From: a virus
Strand: one strand, 5' to 3'
Length of the DNA stretch: 32,461 nucleotides
Virus record (IMG/VR): IMGVR_UViG_3300022602_000281
Coordinates: 1 to 32,461 of that record
The notes beneath the pieces were generated by a model that ran no database searches, had not been told where the DNA came from, and saw nothing but the letters and a program-made list of their open reading frames with translations. Shown piece by piece: positions 12,990 to 19,612 of this stretch. The position numbers and the translations under genes were made by a program. Every line of letters starts with the position of its first letter. Positions within the stretch are counted from its first letter, which is position 1.

Positions 12990-13238
12990 ATGAAACTATG
13001 TATCAACTGTAGGTATTTTGAAGTTGCAGAAAATGCACGCAATACTTTTGCCAAATGCACCCGTGGAAGGGTTTTAAGCCCTGTAGACGGCTCTCCAACA
13101 CCTCTGGACGAACTACCCTACTGCTCAGTAGAAAGAAACAGTACGTTAGCCGAAAGATGCACGATAGAAGCTATCTATTTTCAGTCTAGCTTGGCCTTTG
13201 ATGTCCAGCCTATTCATTTTGGAGGCTCTCATGTCTGA
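12990..13238 (+). CDS. small Cys-rich (zinc-binding-like) phage protein
   Basis: 82 residues from ATG 12990, nine bases after AAAGGA; an ATG at 12981 overlaps that site. Cysteines occur in CINCRYF (near the start), KCTRG, YCSVER and RCTIE, a spacing typical of small phage proteins that probably bind zinc. VDGSPTPLDELPYCSVER is a recurrent core. It overlaps the exonuclease start by eight bases and leads the recombination module. Function unknown. Confidence 0.65.
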   Translation: MKLCINCRYFEVAENARNTFAKCTRGRVLSPVDGSPTPLDELPYCSVERNSTLAERCTIEAIYFQSSLAFDVQPIHFGGSHV

Positions 13239-14130
13239 TTTCACACCACAAACAAGGAATAGCGCTATCTGGTCAGGTGACTCCCGCAGAGTTGCCCGAG
13301 GTAAGGCTAACGAGGTCATCCTCACAAAACAAGGCAAGCTGGACATACCAGACTTGTCAGGCATAGAGGCCGTGCAGATGGGGCACGTCATGGAACCCGT
13401 AATTGGTAGGCTTGCACAAACAAAACTGGGTGTAGAGCTTAACAAGATAGAGGAAAGCCTGACTCACAAGAAGGAAGCCTGGTTTAAATCACATTTTGAC
13501 TTTGCAGGGACTAAAGATGGACAAACAATTCTGGTCGAGTGTAAAAACTATAACGCTGGTACTCGTTCTAAGTTTGATGATGTTAGCAATACCATTCCTC
13601 ACGCTGATATGGCTCAGTTAATCCACGAGACTGCCGTATTCGGGAATACCCGCATATACCTAGCAGTCTTGTTTGGAGGCCAAGAGTTCGTTATGTTCCC
13701 GTTTGACATCTCTGACCAACAAAAGGATGAACTTATCCAGCAGATGGCTAAGGTCTGGGGTCATGTACAAGCAGGAACAACACTTCCGCCAGAGGATTTA
13801 GACCAAGTAAAGCTACTGTACCCGCAGGAGACCCCAGGAACGGTCAAAACAGCCTCTCAGAGCGTGGAGGAGGCTTGCAGGGCACTACGGCAGATAAAGG
13901 ACGAAATAAAGCTCCTAGAAGGCCGTGAGGAGCAGATTCAGACCTTAATATCTGGTTATATGGAGTCGGCATCTAGTTTGCAGTCTATAAACGGCTCTGT
14001 ACTCGCTACTTGGAAGAACGCCAAGCCTAGCCAGAAATTTGACTCTAAGCTCTTTCAACAGTCTATGCCTGACATCTACAAGAAGTTTGTAGTTGAACAA
14101 CCAGGTTCACGGAGGTTCTTAATAAAATGA
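13231..14130 (+). CDS. YqaJ-type viral recombinase exonuclease
   Basis: 299 residues from ATG 13231, which follows GGAGG; an upstream in-frame ATG would lie inside the preceding gene. This is a PD-(D/E)XK nuclease that resects double-stranded DNA ends for the annealing protein. The conserved GHVMEPVIG (51-59, Glu55), FKSHFDFAG (Asp90) and LVECKNY (Glu103, Lys105) supply the catalytic set. A C-terminal helical region (EACRALRQIKDEIKLLEGRE) follows. It is paired with the RecT-type gene at 14415, forming a Red-like two-component recombination system. Confidence 0.88.
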   Translation: MSDFTPQTRNSAIWSGDSRRVARGKANEVILTKQGKLDIPDLSGIEAVQMGHVMEPVIGRLAQTKLGVELNKIEESLTHKKEAWFKSHFDFAGTKDGQTILVECKNYNAGTRSKFDDVSNTIPHADMAQLIHETAVFGNTRIYLAVLFGGQEFVMFPFDISDQQKDELIQQMAKVWGHVQAGTTLPPEDLDQVKLLYPQETPGTVKTASQSVEEACRALRQIKDEIKLLEGREEQIQTLISGYMESASSLQSINGSVLATWKNAKPSQKFDSKLFQQSMPDIYKKFVVEQPGSRRFLIK

Positions 14131-14213
14131 GTAATCCTGACTGGGCACTATACATTCTGACGGCTAGTTCCGTTATCGACACACTACTATCTATTTGGAA
14201 GAAGTTGGCATGA
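14127..14213 (+). CDS. 28-residue peptide between exonuclease and next gene
   Basis: ATG 14127 overlaps the exonuclease stop (ATGA), and its TGA overlaps the following ATG. The peptide begins MSNPDWALYILTASSVIDTL and ends LSIWKKLA. It is amphipathic, possibly membrane-associated. The double overlap and the GGAGG at 14112-14116 favour real translation, but the length is small. Confidence 0.4.
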   Translation: MSNPDWALYILTASSVIDTLLSIWKKLA

Positions 14214-14422
14214 AGGCATATCCAATAATGTTCAAACACCCCACAACAGGGGCAATCATAGAAAACCAAGGCATGGAACTCAGAGACTGGTTTGCAGGGA
14301 TGACTATGCAAGGGATGCTATCTGAACATTCAGGCATTAGATATGGTACGGATGAACTTGTACAGTTTTCTTATGAAGTAGCAGATGCAATGATGAAACA
14401 AAGAGAGGTTAAAAATGTCTAA
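14210..14422 (+). CDS. conserved small phage protein (GMELRDWFAG type)
   Basis: 70 residues with GMELRDWFAGMTMQGMLSE (about 21-39) and FSYEVADAMMKQRE. The L-RDWFAG..MQG....A..DAM pattern recurs in small early proteins of proteobacterial phages, usually near recombination or replication genes. Function unknown. The stop overlaps the next start by eight bases. Confidence 0.75.
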   Translation: MKAYPIMFKHPTTGAIIENQGMELRDWFAGMTMQGMLSEHSGIRYGTDELVQFSYEVADAMMKQREVKNV

Positions 14423-15227
14423 TTTAGTAGCAGTATCTGATATGAACGTCATGGCTGACGCTATGGTGAAATCAAACTTTTACGGATTTAAAAACAAAGA
14501 CCAAATGTTAGCCGTTATGCTTGTTGCACAGGCAGAAGGTAAACATCCTGCGACAGTCGTTCAAGAGTACGACATTATTATGGGCAGACCAGCTCTTAAA
14601 TCACAGGCCATGCTTGCTCGTTTTCAGTTAGCAGGAGGAAAGGTTGACTGGCACGAAATATCGCCTACAAAGTGCTCTGGTACGTTCTCTCACCCACAAG
14701 GAGGTTCTTTGAAGGTTGAGTGGACTATTGAAATGGCTAAATTAGCGGGTCTTTACAAAGAAAATTCTGGATGGACAAAATATCCTGAAGATATGCTCCG
14801 TTCTAGGGTTGTCAGTAGAGCTGTAAGGTCTGTTTATCCCGCTTGCATCTTAGGACACTATGCTGTTGAGGAAGTTCAAGATTTTGACCCCCCAAAAGTC
14901 AAAGATATGGGAATAGCTCAAGAAGTAGTGCAAGAAGTTGTGGAAGATGGAGCGTTCAAACTCTACGTACCAAACCTAGACGAACCACACTCTAGCTACC
15001 ACTCTGTTGAAGACTGGATTGCAGCCTACGGCAACATGGTAGGCAGAATCATGTCATCAAACAAGATTGCAGAGGCTGAAAAGGCTAAGAAGGTAGATTC
15101 CCTCAAAGTAGCAAACGAGTTTGTGGTTGACGGTTTTTCGACAGTGGATAAGCTAAAGGTTAAGGCAGCTATTGCCGAGGCTGGAGGTAATCCACTCCCA
15201 AAGACAGTGGTGTCTCAGGACGTTTAG
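14415..15227 (+). CDS. RecT-family single-strand annealing protein
   Basis: 270 residues. The N-terminal half has KNKDQMLAVMLVAQAEGKHP (about 26-45) and YDIIMGRPALKSQAMLARFQ. The signature WTKYPEDMLRSRVVSRAVRS (about 119-138) is followed by YPACILGHYAVEEVQD. These match the RecT fold, which anneals complementary strands and works with the YqaJ exonuclease encoded upstream. The C-terminal third is less conserved and may oligomerise. ATG 14415 follows GAGG. Confidence 0.85.
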   Translation: MSNLVAVSDMNVMADAMVKSNFYGFKNKDQMLAVMLVAQAEGKHPATVVQEYDIIMGRPALKSQAMLARFQLAGGKVDWHEISPTKCSGTFSHPQGGSLKVEWTIEMAKLAGLYKENSGWTKYPEDMLRSRVVSRAVRSVYPACILGHYAVEEVQDFDPPKVKDMGIAQEVVQEVVEDGAFKLYVPNLDEPHSSYHSVEDWIAAYGNMVGRIMSSNKIAEAEKAKKVDSLKVANEFVVDGFSTVDKLKVKAAIAEAGGNPLPKTVVSQDV

Positions 15228-15247
15228 GAACTCAAAAGAGCAATATC

Positions 15248-15442
15248 TTGAGACACCTACAAAATGGACTTACCATCACACCACAGGATGCCCTCCAGCA
15301 CTACGGTTCGTTTAGGCTTGCAGCCCATATCGAAGTCCTTAGAAAAGAGGGACATCCCATCATTACAAAAATGGTTAGAGAGGGCGGGAAAGAGTACGCC
15401 CAATACAAATATTTATCAGGAGAAACCACGCATGGCAACTAA
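15248..15442 (+). CDS. winged-helix-like small protein
   Basis: 64 residues from a TTG at 15248 that follows AAGAG. The text NGLTITPQDALQHYGSFRLA and AHIEVLRKEGHPI is a helix-turn-helix or winged-helix core common in small phage proteins. Upstream in-frame codons read GTQKSNIL, which fits the family N-terminus, but no ATG or GTG occurs before a stop at 15188. The start is therefore uncertain. It may bind DNA. It overlaps the next gene by 11 bases. Confidence 0.6.
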   Translation: MRHLQNGLTITPQDALQHYGSFRLAAHIEVLRKEGHPIITKMVREGGKEYAQYKYLSGETTHGN

Positions 15443-15749
15443 CAACAACTATCCCGACAAACCTGGCTACGGAACACTGTTTTACGTAGCTCCAGAGAAC
15501 AAAAAGCACCCACAAGGTCCTGATTTCACAGGCCATTTAGTCCTGGACATGGATTACAAGGCTGGTGAGCGTGTTAACTTTGGTTTGTGGCAGAAAGAGA
15601 CAAAACAGGGCACGACTATGTTCTCTGTTCGTGAAGACAACTGGCTGAAAAAGAAAAAGCTAGAGGAGCAACAACCTAAAGAGGTAACTCCTGGCTACGC
15701 TAGAAATAAAGTCAAGTATGGTGATGACGATAACTCTATACCCTTCTGA
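15432..15749 (+). CDS. candidate single-stranded-DNA-binding accessory protein with SSB-like tail
   Basis: 105 residues from ATG 15432, which has AGGAG upstream; the longer frame from 15264 is out of line with the winged-helix gene. The core GTLFYVAPENKKHPQGPD and VNFGLWQKETKQGTTMFSV reads as an all-beta, OB-like small protein. The acidic C-terminal end GDDDNSIPF closely resembles the SSB C-terminal peptide (DDDIPF) that recruits host repair proteins. Location beside RecT and YqaJ fits. Fold and DNA binding are inferred. Confidence 0.6.
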   Translation: MATNNNYPDKPGYGTLFYVAPENKKHPQGPDFTGHLVLDMDYKAGERVNFGLWQKETKQGTTMFSVREDNWLKKKKLEEQQPKEVTPGYARNKVKYGDDDNSIPF

Positions 15750-16069
15750 TGGCCAAGGAATCTCCCACTTCTCGAACATTAGCCGTATTGCGGGAGCAAG
15801 GCTATACAGTTGCTATTGTTGAAAAGTGGAATCCACACGCCAGAATACGCCAGGACTTGTTTGGCTTTATAGATATATTGGCTATCAAGCGAGATGAGAC
15901 CTTGGCGGTTCAGGCAACAGCTAGTGGCGTTAGCGACAGAATCAAGAAAATAATGGCAAGTGAACTATTACCGAAAGTGAGGGAAGCAGGATGGAAAATA
16001 CAAGTATGGGGATGGAGAAAGAGCAGCAAGACTGGGAAGTACGTTCTGCGGATAGAGGACATATCATAA
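15749..16069 (+). CDS. PD-(D/E)XK-fold-like protein, possibly nuclease-derived
   Basis: 106 residues. LFGFIDILAI (about 35-44) supplies the Asp of a restriction-endonuclease-like fold. The next strand TLAVQATASG has Gln-x-Thr where the usual Glu-x-Lys is expected. A helix with RIKKIM and a strand WKIQVWGWRK complete the fold. The family is common in phages near recombination genes. The missing E-x-K suggests a structural, DNA-binding or altered catalytic role. ATG overlaps the previous stop (TGATG). Confidence 0.65.
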   Translation: MAKESPTSRTLAVLREQGYTVAIVEKWNPHARIRQDLFGFIDILAIKRDETLAVQATASGVSDRIKKIMASELLPKVREAGWKIQVWGWRKSSKTGKYVLRIEDIS

Positions 16070-16173
16070 AGCTGAAGAACATGAGTATTCAGGAAATATA
16101 CGATATGGCTTACCAACAAGGGTTTGAAGACGGAATGAGCTTTGTAACAACGCCTAAAATAGCTCACGGTTGA
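16012..16173 (+). CDS. small acidic helical protein, start uncertain
   Basis: 53 residues from ATG 16012; starts at 15991 and 16081 are alternatives. The best-conserved-looking part is MSIQEIYDMAYQQGFEDGMS from 16081, a helical motif (IYDMAYQQG-F-EDG) found in many very short phage proteins. The 5' part overlaps the nuclease-fold gene. It ends six bases before the tRNA. Low confidence in the exact start. Confidence 0.45.
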   Translation: MEKEQQDWEVRSADRGHIIKLKNMSIQEIYDMAYQQGFEDGMSFVTTPKIAHG

Positions 16174-16178
16174 ATCAC

Positions 16179-16254
16179 GGGATGTTAGCTCAGATGGTAG
16201 AGCAGCAGACTTTTAATTTGTTGGTCGTGGGTTCGAACCCCGCACATCCCACCA
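16179..16254 (+). tRNA. tRNA-Lys (anticodon UUU)
   Basis: 76 bases fold as a complete cloverleaf. The acceptor stem is 16179-16185 with 16244-16250. The D stem is GCTC/GAGC (16188-16191, 16200-16203). The anticodon stem is 16205-16209 with 16217-16221, with loop CTTTTAA and anticodon TTT at 16212-16214. The T arm is GTGGG-TTCGAAC-CCCGC (16227-16243), the discriminator A is 16251 and CCA is encoded at 16252-16254. It would decode AAA/AAG Lys codons. Confidence 0.95.
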
Positions 16255-16271
16255 TCATTCCAGTGAGAGGC

Positions 16272-16353
16272 AACTACGAGAGCAAATCTCGGAGTTAGGA
16301 CAGGTGCTGACAGACCCCCTGTAATCTCACAGTCTGTCATTTTCTTAACTTAA
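16272..16353 (+). promoter_or_regulatory. hairpins plus leader module copy 7
   Basis: The first hairpin pairs 16272-16281 with 16287-16296 (nine pairs, one mismatch) around GCAAA. The second pairs GACAGA (16309-16314) with TCTGTC (16333-16338) plus CTGT/ACAG inside. ATTT follows, then TCTTAACTTAA (16343-16353, one mismatch to the motif), AGGA and the ATG at 16365. It separates the tRNA from the glycosyltransferase and may end tRNA transcription. Confidence 0.5.
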
Positions 16354-16364
16354 CTAGGAACATC

Positions 16365-17114
16365 ATGGAAAAAAAAGGAAATATATTCGTCTGTACGCCA
16401 ATGTATGGTGGCATGTGTACAGGCTACTACACACAGAGTTTGCTGACACTTGGTCCTGTGCTCAACCAAAATGGCTATGACATGGCTTATTCCGCTATGT
16501 TTAACGAGTCTTTGATTCAGCGAGGACGTAACGCACTTGCTCACGGGTTTATGCAGCGCCCCGAGTGCACTCACTTGATGTTCATAGACGCAGATATTAA
16601 GTTCAATCCGCAGGACATCATCAAGATGATTGAGGCGGACAAGGACATCATTTGCGGTATCTATCCTAAGAAGGAAATAAACTGGGTAGAGGTTGAGAAG
16701 GCCGTCAAGGAAGGTGTGCCTACCGATAGGCTAAAAACACGCACAGCAAGCGTTGTAGTCAATTTAAAGGACTATGCTGGTAGCGTAACCGTTCCTGTTA
16801 GTGAGCCTGTAGAGATATTTAACGGTGGTACAGGGTTTATGCTCATCAAGAGGTCTACTTTTGAGACGATGAAGTCTGTTGTTAATAGCTACAACAATGA
16901 CGTACTGTTCTTAGACGGAGGCATCTCTAACGACCGCATTACCGAGTATTTTGCTTGTGCTATAGAGCCAGGCACAGAAAGACTGCTCTCAGAGGATTAT
17001 TTCTTCTGCTGGAAGGCTAGAGAAGCGGGTCTTAAAGTCTGGGCAGCACCTTGGGCGCAGTTGGGTCACTTTGGTAGCTACTTATTTGAGGGTGGCCTCA
17101 CTCCAGCGCCATGA
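16365..17114 (+). CDS. GT-A-fold glycosyltransferase
   Basis: 249 residues. The N-terminus NIFVCTPMYGGMCTGYYTQS is followed by LIQRGRNALAHGF and the metal-binding LMFIDADIKF (DAD, 75-77). Then come DIICGIYPKK, FNGGTGFMLI and, near the C-terminus, SEDYFFCWKAREAG, which carries the probable catalytic acid and acceptor-site region, ending with GHFGSYLFEGG. This is a family frequent in aquatic phages. The acceptor is unknown: host surface glycan, virion protein or modified DNA. ATG 16365 follows AGGA. The stop overlaps the FkbM gene by four bases. Confidence 0.8.
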   Translation: MEKKGNIFVCTPMYGGMCTGYYTQSLLTLGPVLNQNGYDMAYSAMFNESLIQRGRNALAHGFMQRPECTHLMFIDADIKFNPQDIIKMIEADKDIICGIYPKKEINWVEVEKAVKEGVPTDRLKTRTASVVVNLKDYAGSVTVPVSEPVEIFNGGTGFMLIKRSTFETMKSVVNSYNNDVLFLDGGISNDRITEYFACAIEPGTERLLSEDYFFCWKAREAGLKVWAAPWAQLGHFGSYLFEGGLTPAP

Positions 17115-17800
17115 TTAACCACTTTACCGTTGTAGAGTCTATTTACGGGAAAATCATAGTTAACAGAAACTGTGATTTTCAAATAGATGCTCTCGCCAAG
17201 ACGGGGCGCACTCACATAGAGTCAGAGCTACAAAACATCTTCCAATTTGTCGATAAATTGACACCTGGCGCAATAATTATTGATGCGGGTGCAAATATTG
17301 GGCTTTTCAGTATTCCTGTTGCTCAAAGGCGTAAAGATGTTTCGATTATTGCGTTTGAACCACAAAGAATTATCTATAACGCACTATGCGGTTCTATAGC
17401 GCTCAACGACCTATCTAATGTTTATGTTCACAATGCAGCAATTTCAGATTGCGCTCAATATTTGGTTTTGCCAATTATTGATTACAGCATGAAGATGGAC
17501 TACGGTACGGTTCAAGTTCAGCCTGGGGAAATCCAAGAAAACACATTTATGCGTAATTCAATGGTAAGAGGAATAACGATTGACGCTATGGATTTGCCTA
17601 GATGCGACTTTATCAAGATTGACGTAGAGGGCTTTGAAATACAGGCTATAAAAGGCTCTAAAAACACCATAAAAACGTTTAAACCCATCTTATGGGTCGA
17701 GCATCATATTGTTGGTGCGCAAGCCATTGCAGAGGCCGTAGGAGAAGGCTACCAGTTTATAGTGGCAGACCCTCTCAACATGGTTTGTGTACCGATTTAG
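17111..17800 (+). CDS. FkbM-family SAM-dependent methyltransferase
   Basis: 229 residues. Motif I IIDAGANIGLFS (56-67) binds S-adenosylmethionine; AFEPQ (81-85) supplies the acidic loop; IALNDLSNVYVHNAAISD and DFIKIDVEGFE (166-176) are typical of the family. FkbM enzymes methylate sugar hydroxyls in polyketides and polysaccharides. Coupled by overlap (ATGA) to the glycosyltransferase, it probably methylates the sugar that enzyme adds or a host glycan. It is the last gene of the rightward block. Confidence 0.85.
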   Translation: MINHFTVVESIYGKIIVNRNCDFQIDALAKTGRTHIESELQNIFQFVDKLTPGAIIIDAGANIGLFSIPVAQRRKDVSIIAFEPQRIIYNALCGSIALNDLSNVYVHNAAISDCAQYLVLPIIDYSMKMDYGTVQVQPGEIQENTFMRNSMVRGITIDAMDLPRCDFIKIDVEGFEIQAIKGSKNTIKTFKPILWVEHHIVGAQAIAEAVGEGYQFIVADPLNMVCVPI

Positions 17801-17853
17801 GAAAATCGATTTTTCTTGGTGGCGGGGAGGCCAAATCCGTTTTAGGATTTTTT
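17801..17853. terminator. convergent terminator region
   Basis: AAATCC (17833-17838) pairs with GGATTT (17845-17850) around GTTTTA and is followed by three more T, a fair rightward terminator. A 12-bp palindrome AAAATCGATTTT (17802-17813) could serve leftward transcripts. It lies exactly between the ends of the rightward FkbM gene and the leftward endolysin gene. Confidence 0.6.
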
Positions 17854-18274
17854 AGGCTATGGCAACGCCTTCTTTTAATTGAGCAATAGTTAACCCGCCC
17901 GTGTATTGGAAATGCGCAAGCTCTTTAAAATGCCCTGTCCATTTCCCCGCCCAATCTAAACCAGACTGTTCACCAAGAGCACCAACAGTTGCCCACACTG
18001 GGTGACTTCCATCCCAATCAGGCTTGCCATTAACCAAAGGCACAACGTCCACAGCACAACGATAGTTGTGATAAGACTCACCAGGTCCAGCGTTCGTAAC
18101 AATATTTCCTGGAGAAGTTCTGCCCTGAGCATAGAGTGCAGCTTGGCTTTCATTGTCTCTATAAGTGGATGTAATGAGGAGTTCAATTCCAGCATCCTTG
18201 CATAAGGAGATGAAGTGTTCGACCTTGGCTTTGACTTCTGGGAGTAGGTCATCTAAGTTACGAGAGTTAATCAT
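17852..18274 (-). CDS. M15-family peptidase endolysin
   Basis: 140 residues. This is an L-Ala-D-Glu / D-Ala-D-Ala-type zinc peptidase that cuts peptidoglycan peptides for lysis. The conserved STYRDNESQAALYAQGR (36-52), ESYHNYRCAVDVVP (66-79, zinc ligands His69 and Asp76) and ELAHFQ (118-123, third ligand His121) are all present. Length matches single-domain M15 endolysins. No signal peptide or membrane anchor is seen, so export depends on the holin. ATG overlaps the holin stop (ATGA). Confidence 0.88.
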   Translation of the reverse strand: MINSRNLDDLLPEVKAKVEHFISLCKDAGIELLITSTYRDNESQAALYAQGRTSPGNIVTNAGPGESYHNYRCAVDVVPLVNGKPDWDGSHPVWATVGALGEQSGLDWAGKWTGHFKELAHFQYTGGLTIAQLKEGVAIA

Positions 18275-18765
18275 GGCGTAGGCGTAGATTGATGTAGCAA
18301 CTCGTCTTTCTTTTGACTACCAGCCGAACTACCGAAATAAAATGCTATTACACCCGTCCAGGCAGTAGACAAACTACCCAACATAATCATTAACTCATCT
18401 GATTTTGTGACTTTATCGGTCATTAAAGCATATAAGATGCCAAAAAATCCAATAGTGATGCCAATAGCAAGCATGGGAGGAATAAAAGAATGAGTGCTAG
18501 ATTGCATATTTCTAGCACTTGTTCTGTCGGCAACAGCTAGTTGCTCAAAATCTAATCCAAGTTCCTGAGCCTTAGCTTTTAGCGCTATTTCCGCTTGCTG
18601 AACGCTTGCAATCTGGTCAGAACTGAGCTTTCCATCGTCAAGCATTTTCTTAGCATCATCCTGAGATATGCCTAGAACCTTAGATACTGCCTCATAAGCT
18701 AAACCGCCTAAAGGACCTCCTAATGCAGTAGCTATTGTGGGAGCTATTTGCATTAACCAGTTCAC
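18271..18765 (-). CDS. holin (3TM-like)
   Basis: 164 residues from GTG 18765, which overlaps the preceding stop and follows AGGAGAAGG; ATG 18753 is the alternative. The N-terminal Gly/Ala-rich helix IATALGGPLGGLAYEAVSKV is followed by a charged helical section. Two membrane spans follow, about 94-115 (FIPPMLAIGITIGFFGILYA) and 126-146, and the C-terminus is hydrophilic. This matches the three-helix holin type often encoded just before endolysins. It would make the inner-membrane hole that releases the M15 enzyme. Confidence 0.75.
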   Translation of the reverse strand: MNWLMQIAPTIATALGGPLGGLAYEAVSKVLGISQDDAKKMLDDGKLSSDQIASVQQAEIALKAKAQELGLDFEQLAVADRTSARNMQSSTHSFIPPMLAIGITIGFFGILYALMTDKVTKSDELMIMLGSLSTAWTGVIAFYFGSSAGSQKKDELLHQSTPTP

Positions 18766-19106
18766 AGACCTTCTCCTGGCGTGATGTATAACGTAGAAGT
18801 ACCGCTAGATATGATTCTGGCGTAGGTGTTTGACGTAGCACTTACCTGAATTGCCGTAACAACCTTTTCGTTAAAAGGAGAAACAGGAATAACGAAAGAA
18901 CTGCTTGTTGCATTAGGTGCAGCAATGTTGAACGAACTAGACGAGCTAATCTGAACAAAAGCAATGTTTGACAAGTCCTGGTTGGTCAACAAATATTGTT
19001 GGCAAGGAGTCAATGCTGTAATTGTCGCAACGTTTGACTGCACCCCCGAAGTAGATGTCAACGCCACAGTATTTCCCATGGCTTGGAAGGCAATGTTATT
19101 AGCCAT
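18762..19106 (-). CDS. beta-rich structural protein, paralogue of the 29034-29369 gene
   Basis: 114 residues, Ser/Thr/Ala/Ile-rich with no charged clusters, likely an all-beta jelly-roll-like fold. It starts MANNIAFQAMGNTVALTSTS and ends TLYITPGEGL. The gene at 29034-29369 shares GNTV, a QY segment and the YITPG-(E/D)-G ending, so the two are probable paralogues. Such proteins may be decoration or fibre-associated proteins; not proven. It is coupled to neighbours by overlaps. Confidence 0.65.
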   Translation of the reverse strand: MANNIAFQAMGNTVALTSTSGVQSNVATITALTPCQQYLLTNQDLSNIAFVQISSSSSFNIAAPNATSSSFVIPVSPFNEKVVTAIQVSATSNTYARIISSGTSTLYITPGEGL

Positions 19107-19387
19107 TAGTACACCTTTTTACCAGCGCCCTTAGTAGGACTTTGTTTAGTGTTGTAGCTAGGTGTACCAGAGAAGTCAAAGACCGCACGGAAGCCTCCTT
19201 TAGGCAACTGACCAGGAGTCCAGCGTTCCATATCAGCAGTGCCATCTCTAGGCAACTGTGGGCGGGTAGACTTGGCTATCTGCTGGTTAACCTCATGAGG
19301 TCTCTGGTGCTTAGAGTTAGCCATGTGGCTATTCTCATAAGCGTCACTCGGACTCATCGGGTTGATATTTCGGTTGTTGCTTGGCAT
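19106..19387 (-). CDS. small polar protein, function unknown
   Basis: 93 residues, rich in Asn, Pro, Ser, His and Gln, with little hydrophobic content until GGFRAVFDFSGTPSYNTKQSP near the end. Likely disordered N-terminus and short beta C-terminus. ATG 19387 follows AAGGAG. Lies between the membrane protein and the beta-rich protein. Unrecognised. Confidence 0.6.
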   Translation of the reverse strand: MPSNNRNINPMSPSDAYENSHMANSKHQRPHEVNQQIAKSTRPQLPRDGTADMERWTPGQLPKGGFRAVFDFSGTPSYNTKQSPTKGAGKKVY

Positions 19388-19577
19388 TACTTCTCTCCTT
19401 GTTGGTTACCACCAGGTACGAAAACATTACGAATATACTCAAAGTTGCGACTCTTGTCCAATCCCCCGCCCACATTGTGTAGCAAGCCAGTCCGCAACTC
19501 ATCGACAACGCCAATATCGTTATCAATCGGTCTGAGATGACTTCTAAAGCTAGACGAATTAAAGTTACTGAATCCAT
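19344..19577 (-). CDS. two-span membrane protein, second holin candidate
   Basis: 77 residues. A basic/polar start is followed by a first span (about 19-36, LITILALSMSCGLACYTM), a short loop (AGDWTR), and a second span (about 42-58). The tail is hydrophilic and Lys/Gln-rich (NKERSNAKQQPKYQ). This is typical of class II holins or small lysis membrane proteins. ATG 19577 follows AGGGGG. The competing frame at 19387-19674 has no such features. It overlaps the next gene by 44 bp. Confidence 0.65.
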   Translation of the reverse strand: MDSVTLIRLALEVISDRLITILALSMSCGLACYTMWAGDWTRVATLSIFVMFSYLVVTNKERSNAKQQPKYQPDESE

Positions 19578-19606
19578 GATTACCCCCTGAATGTTTAAAG
19601 GTAATC
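19578..19606. repeat. inverted repeat over the ribosome binding site of the two-span membrane gene
   Basis: GATTACC (19578-19584) and GGTAATC (19600-19606) are exact reverse complements. On the minus strand the downstream arm abuts the ATG at 19577 and includes part of the AGGGGG ribosome binding site, so folding of the mRNA would hide the start. Confidence 0.55.
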
Positions 19607-19612
19607 ATATTA

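Noticed and set aside
16255-16345. Second tRNA downstream of tRNA-Lys
   Set aside because: No T-arm consensus or acceptor stem can be drawn; the two stems do not form a cloverleaf.
9214-16353. N4-type hairpin promoters for a virion RNA polymerase
   Set aside because: Stem and loop sizes vary widely, the loops are not three bases, and no giant virion RNA polymerase gene is in the window. Kept only as a remote idea for the leader module.
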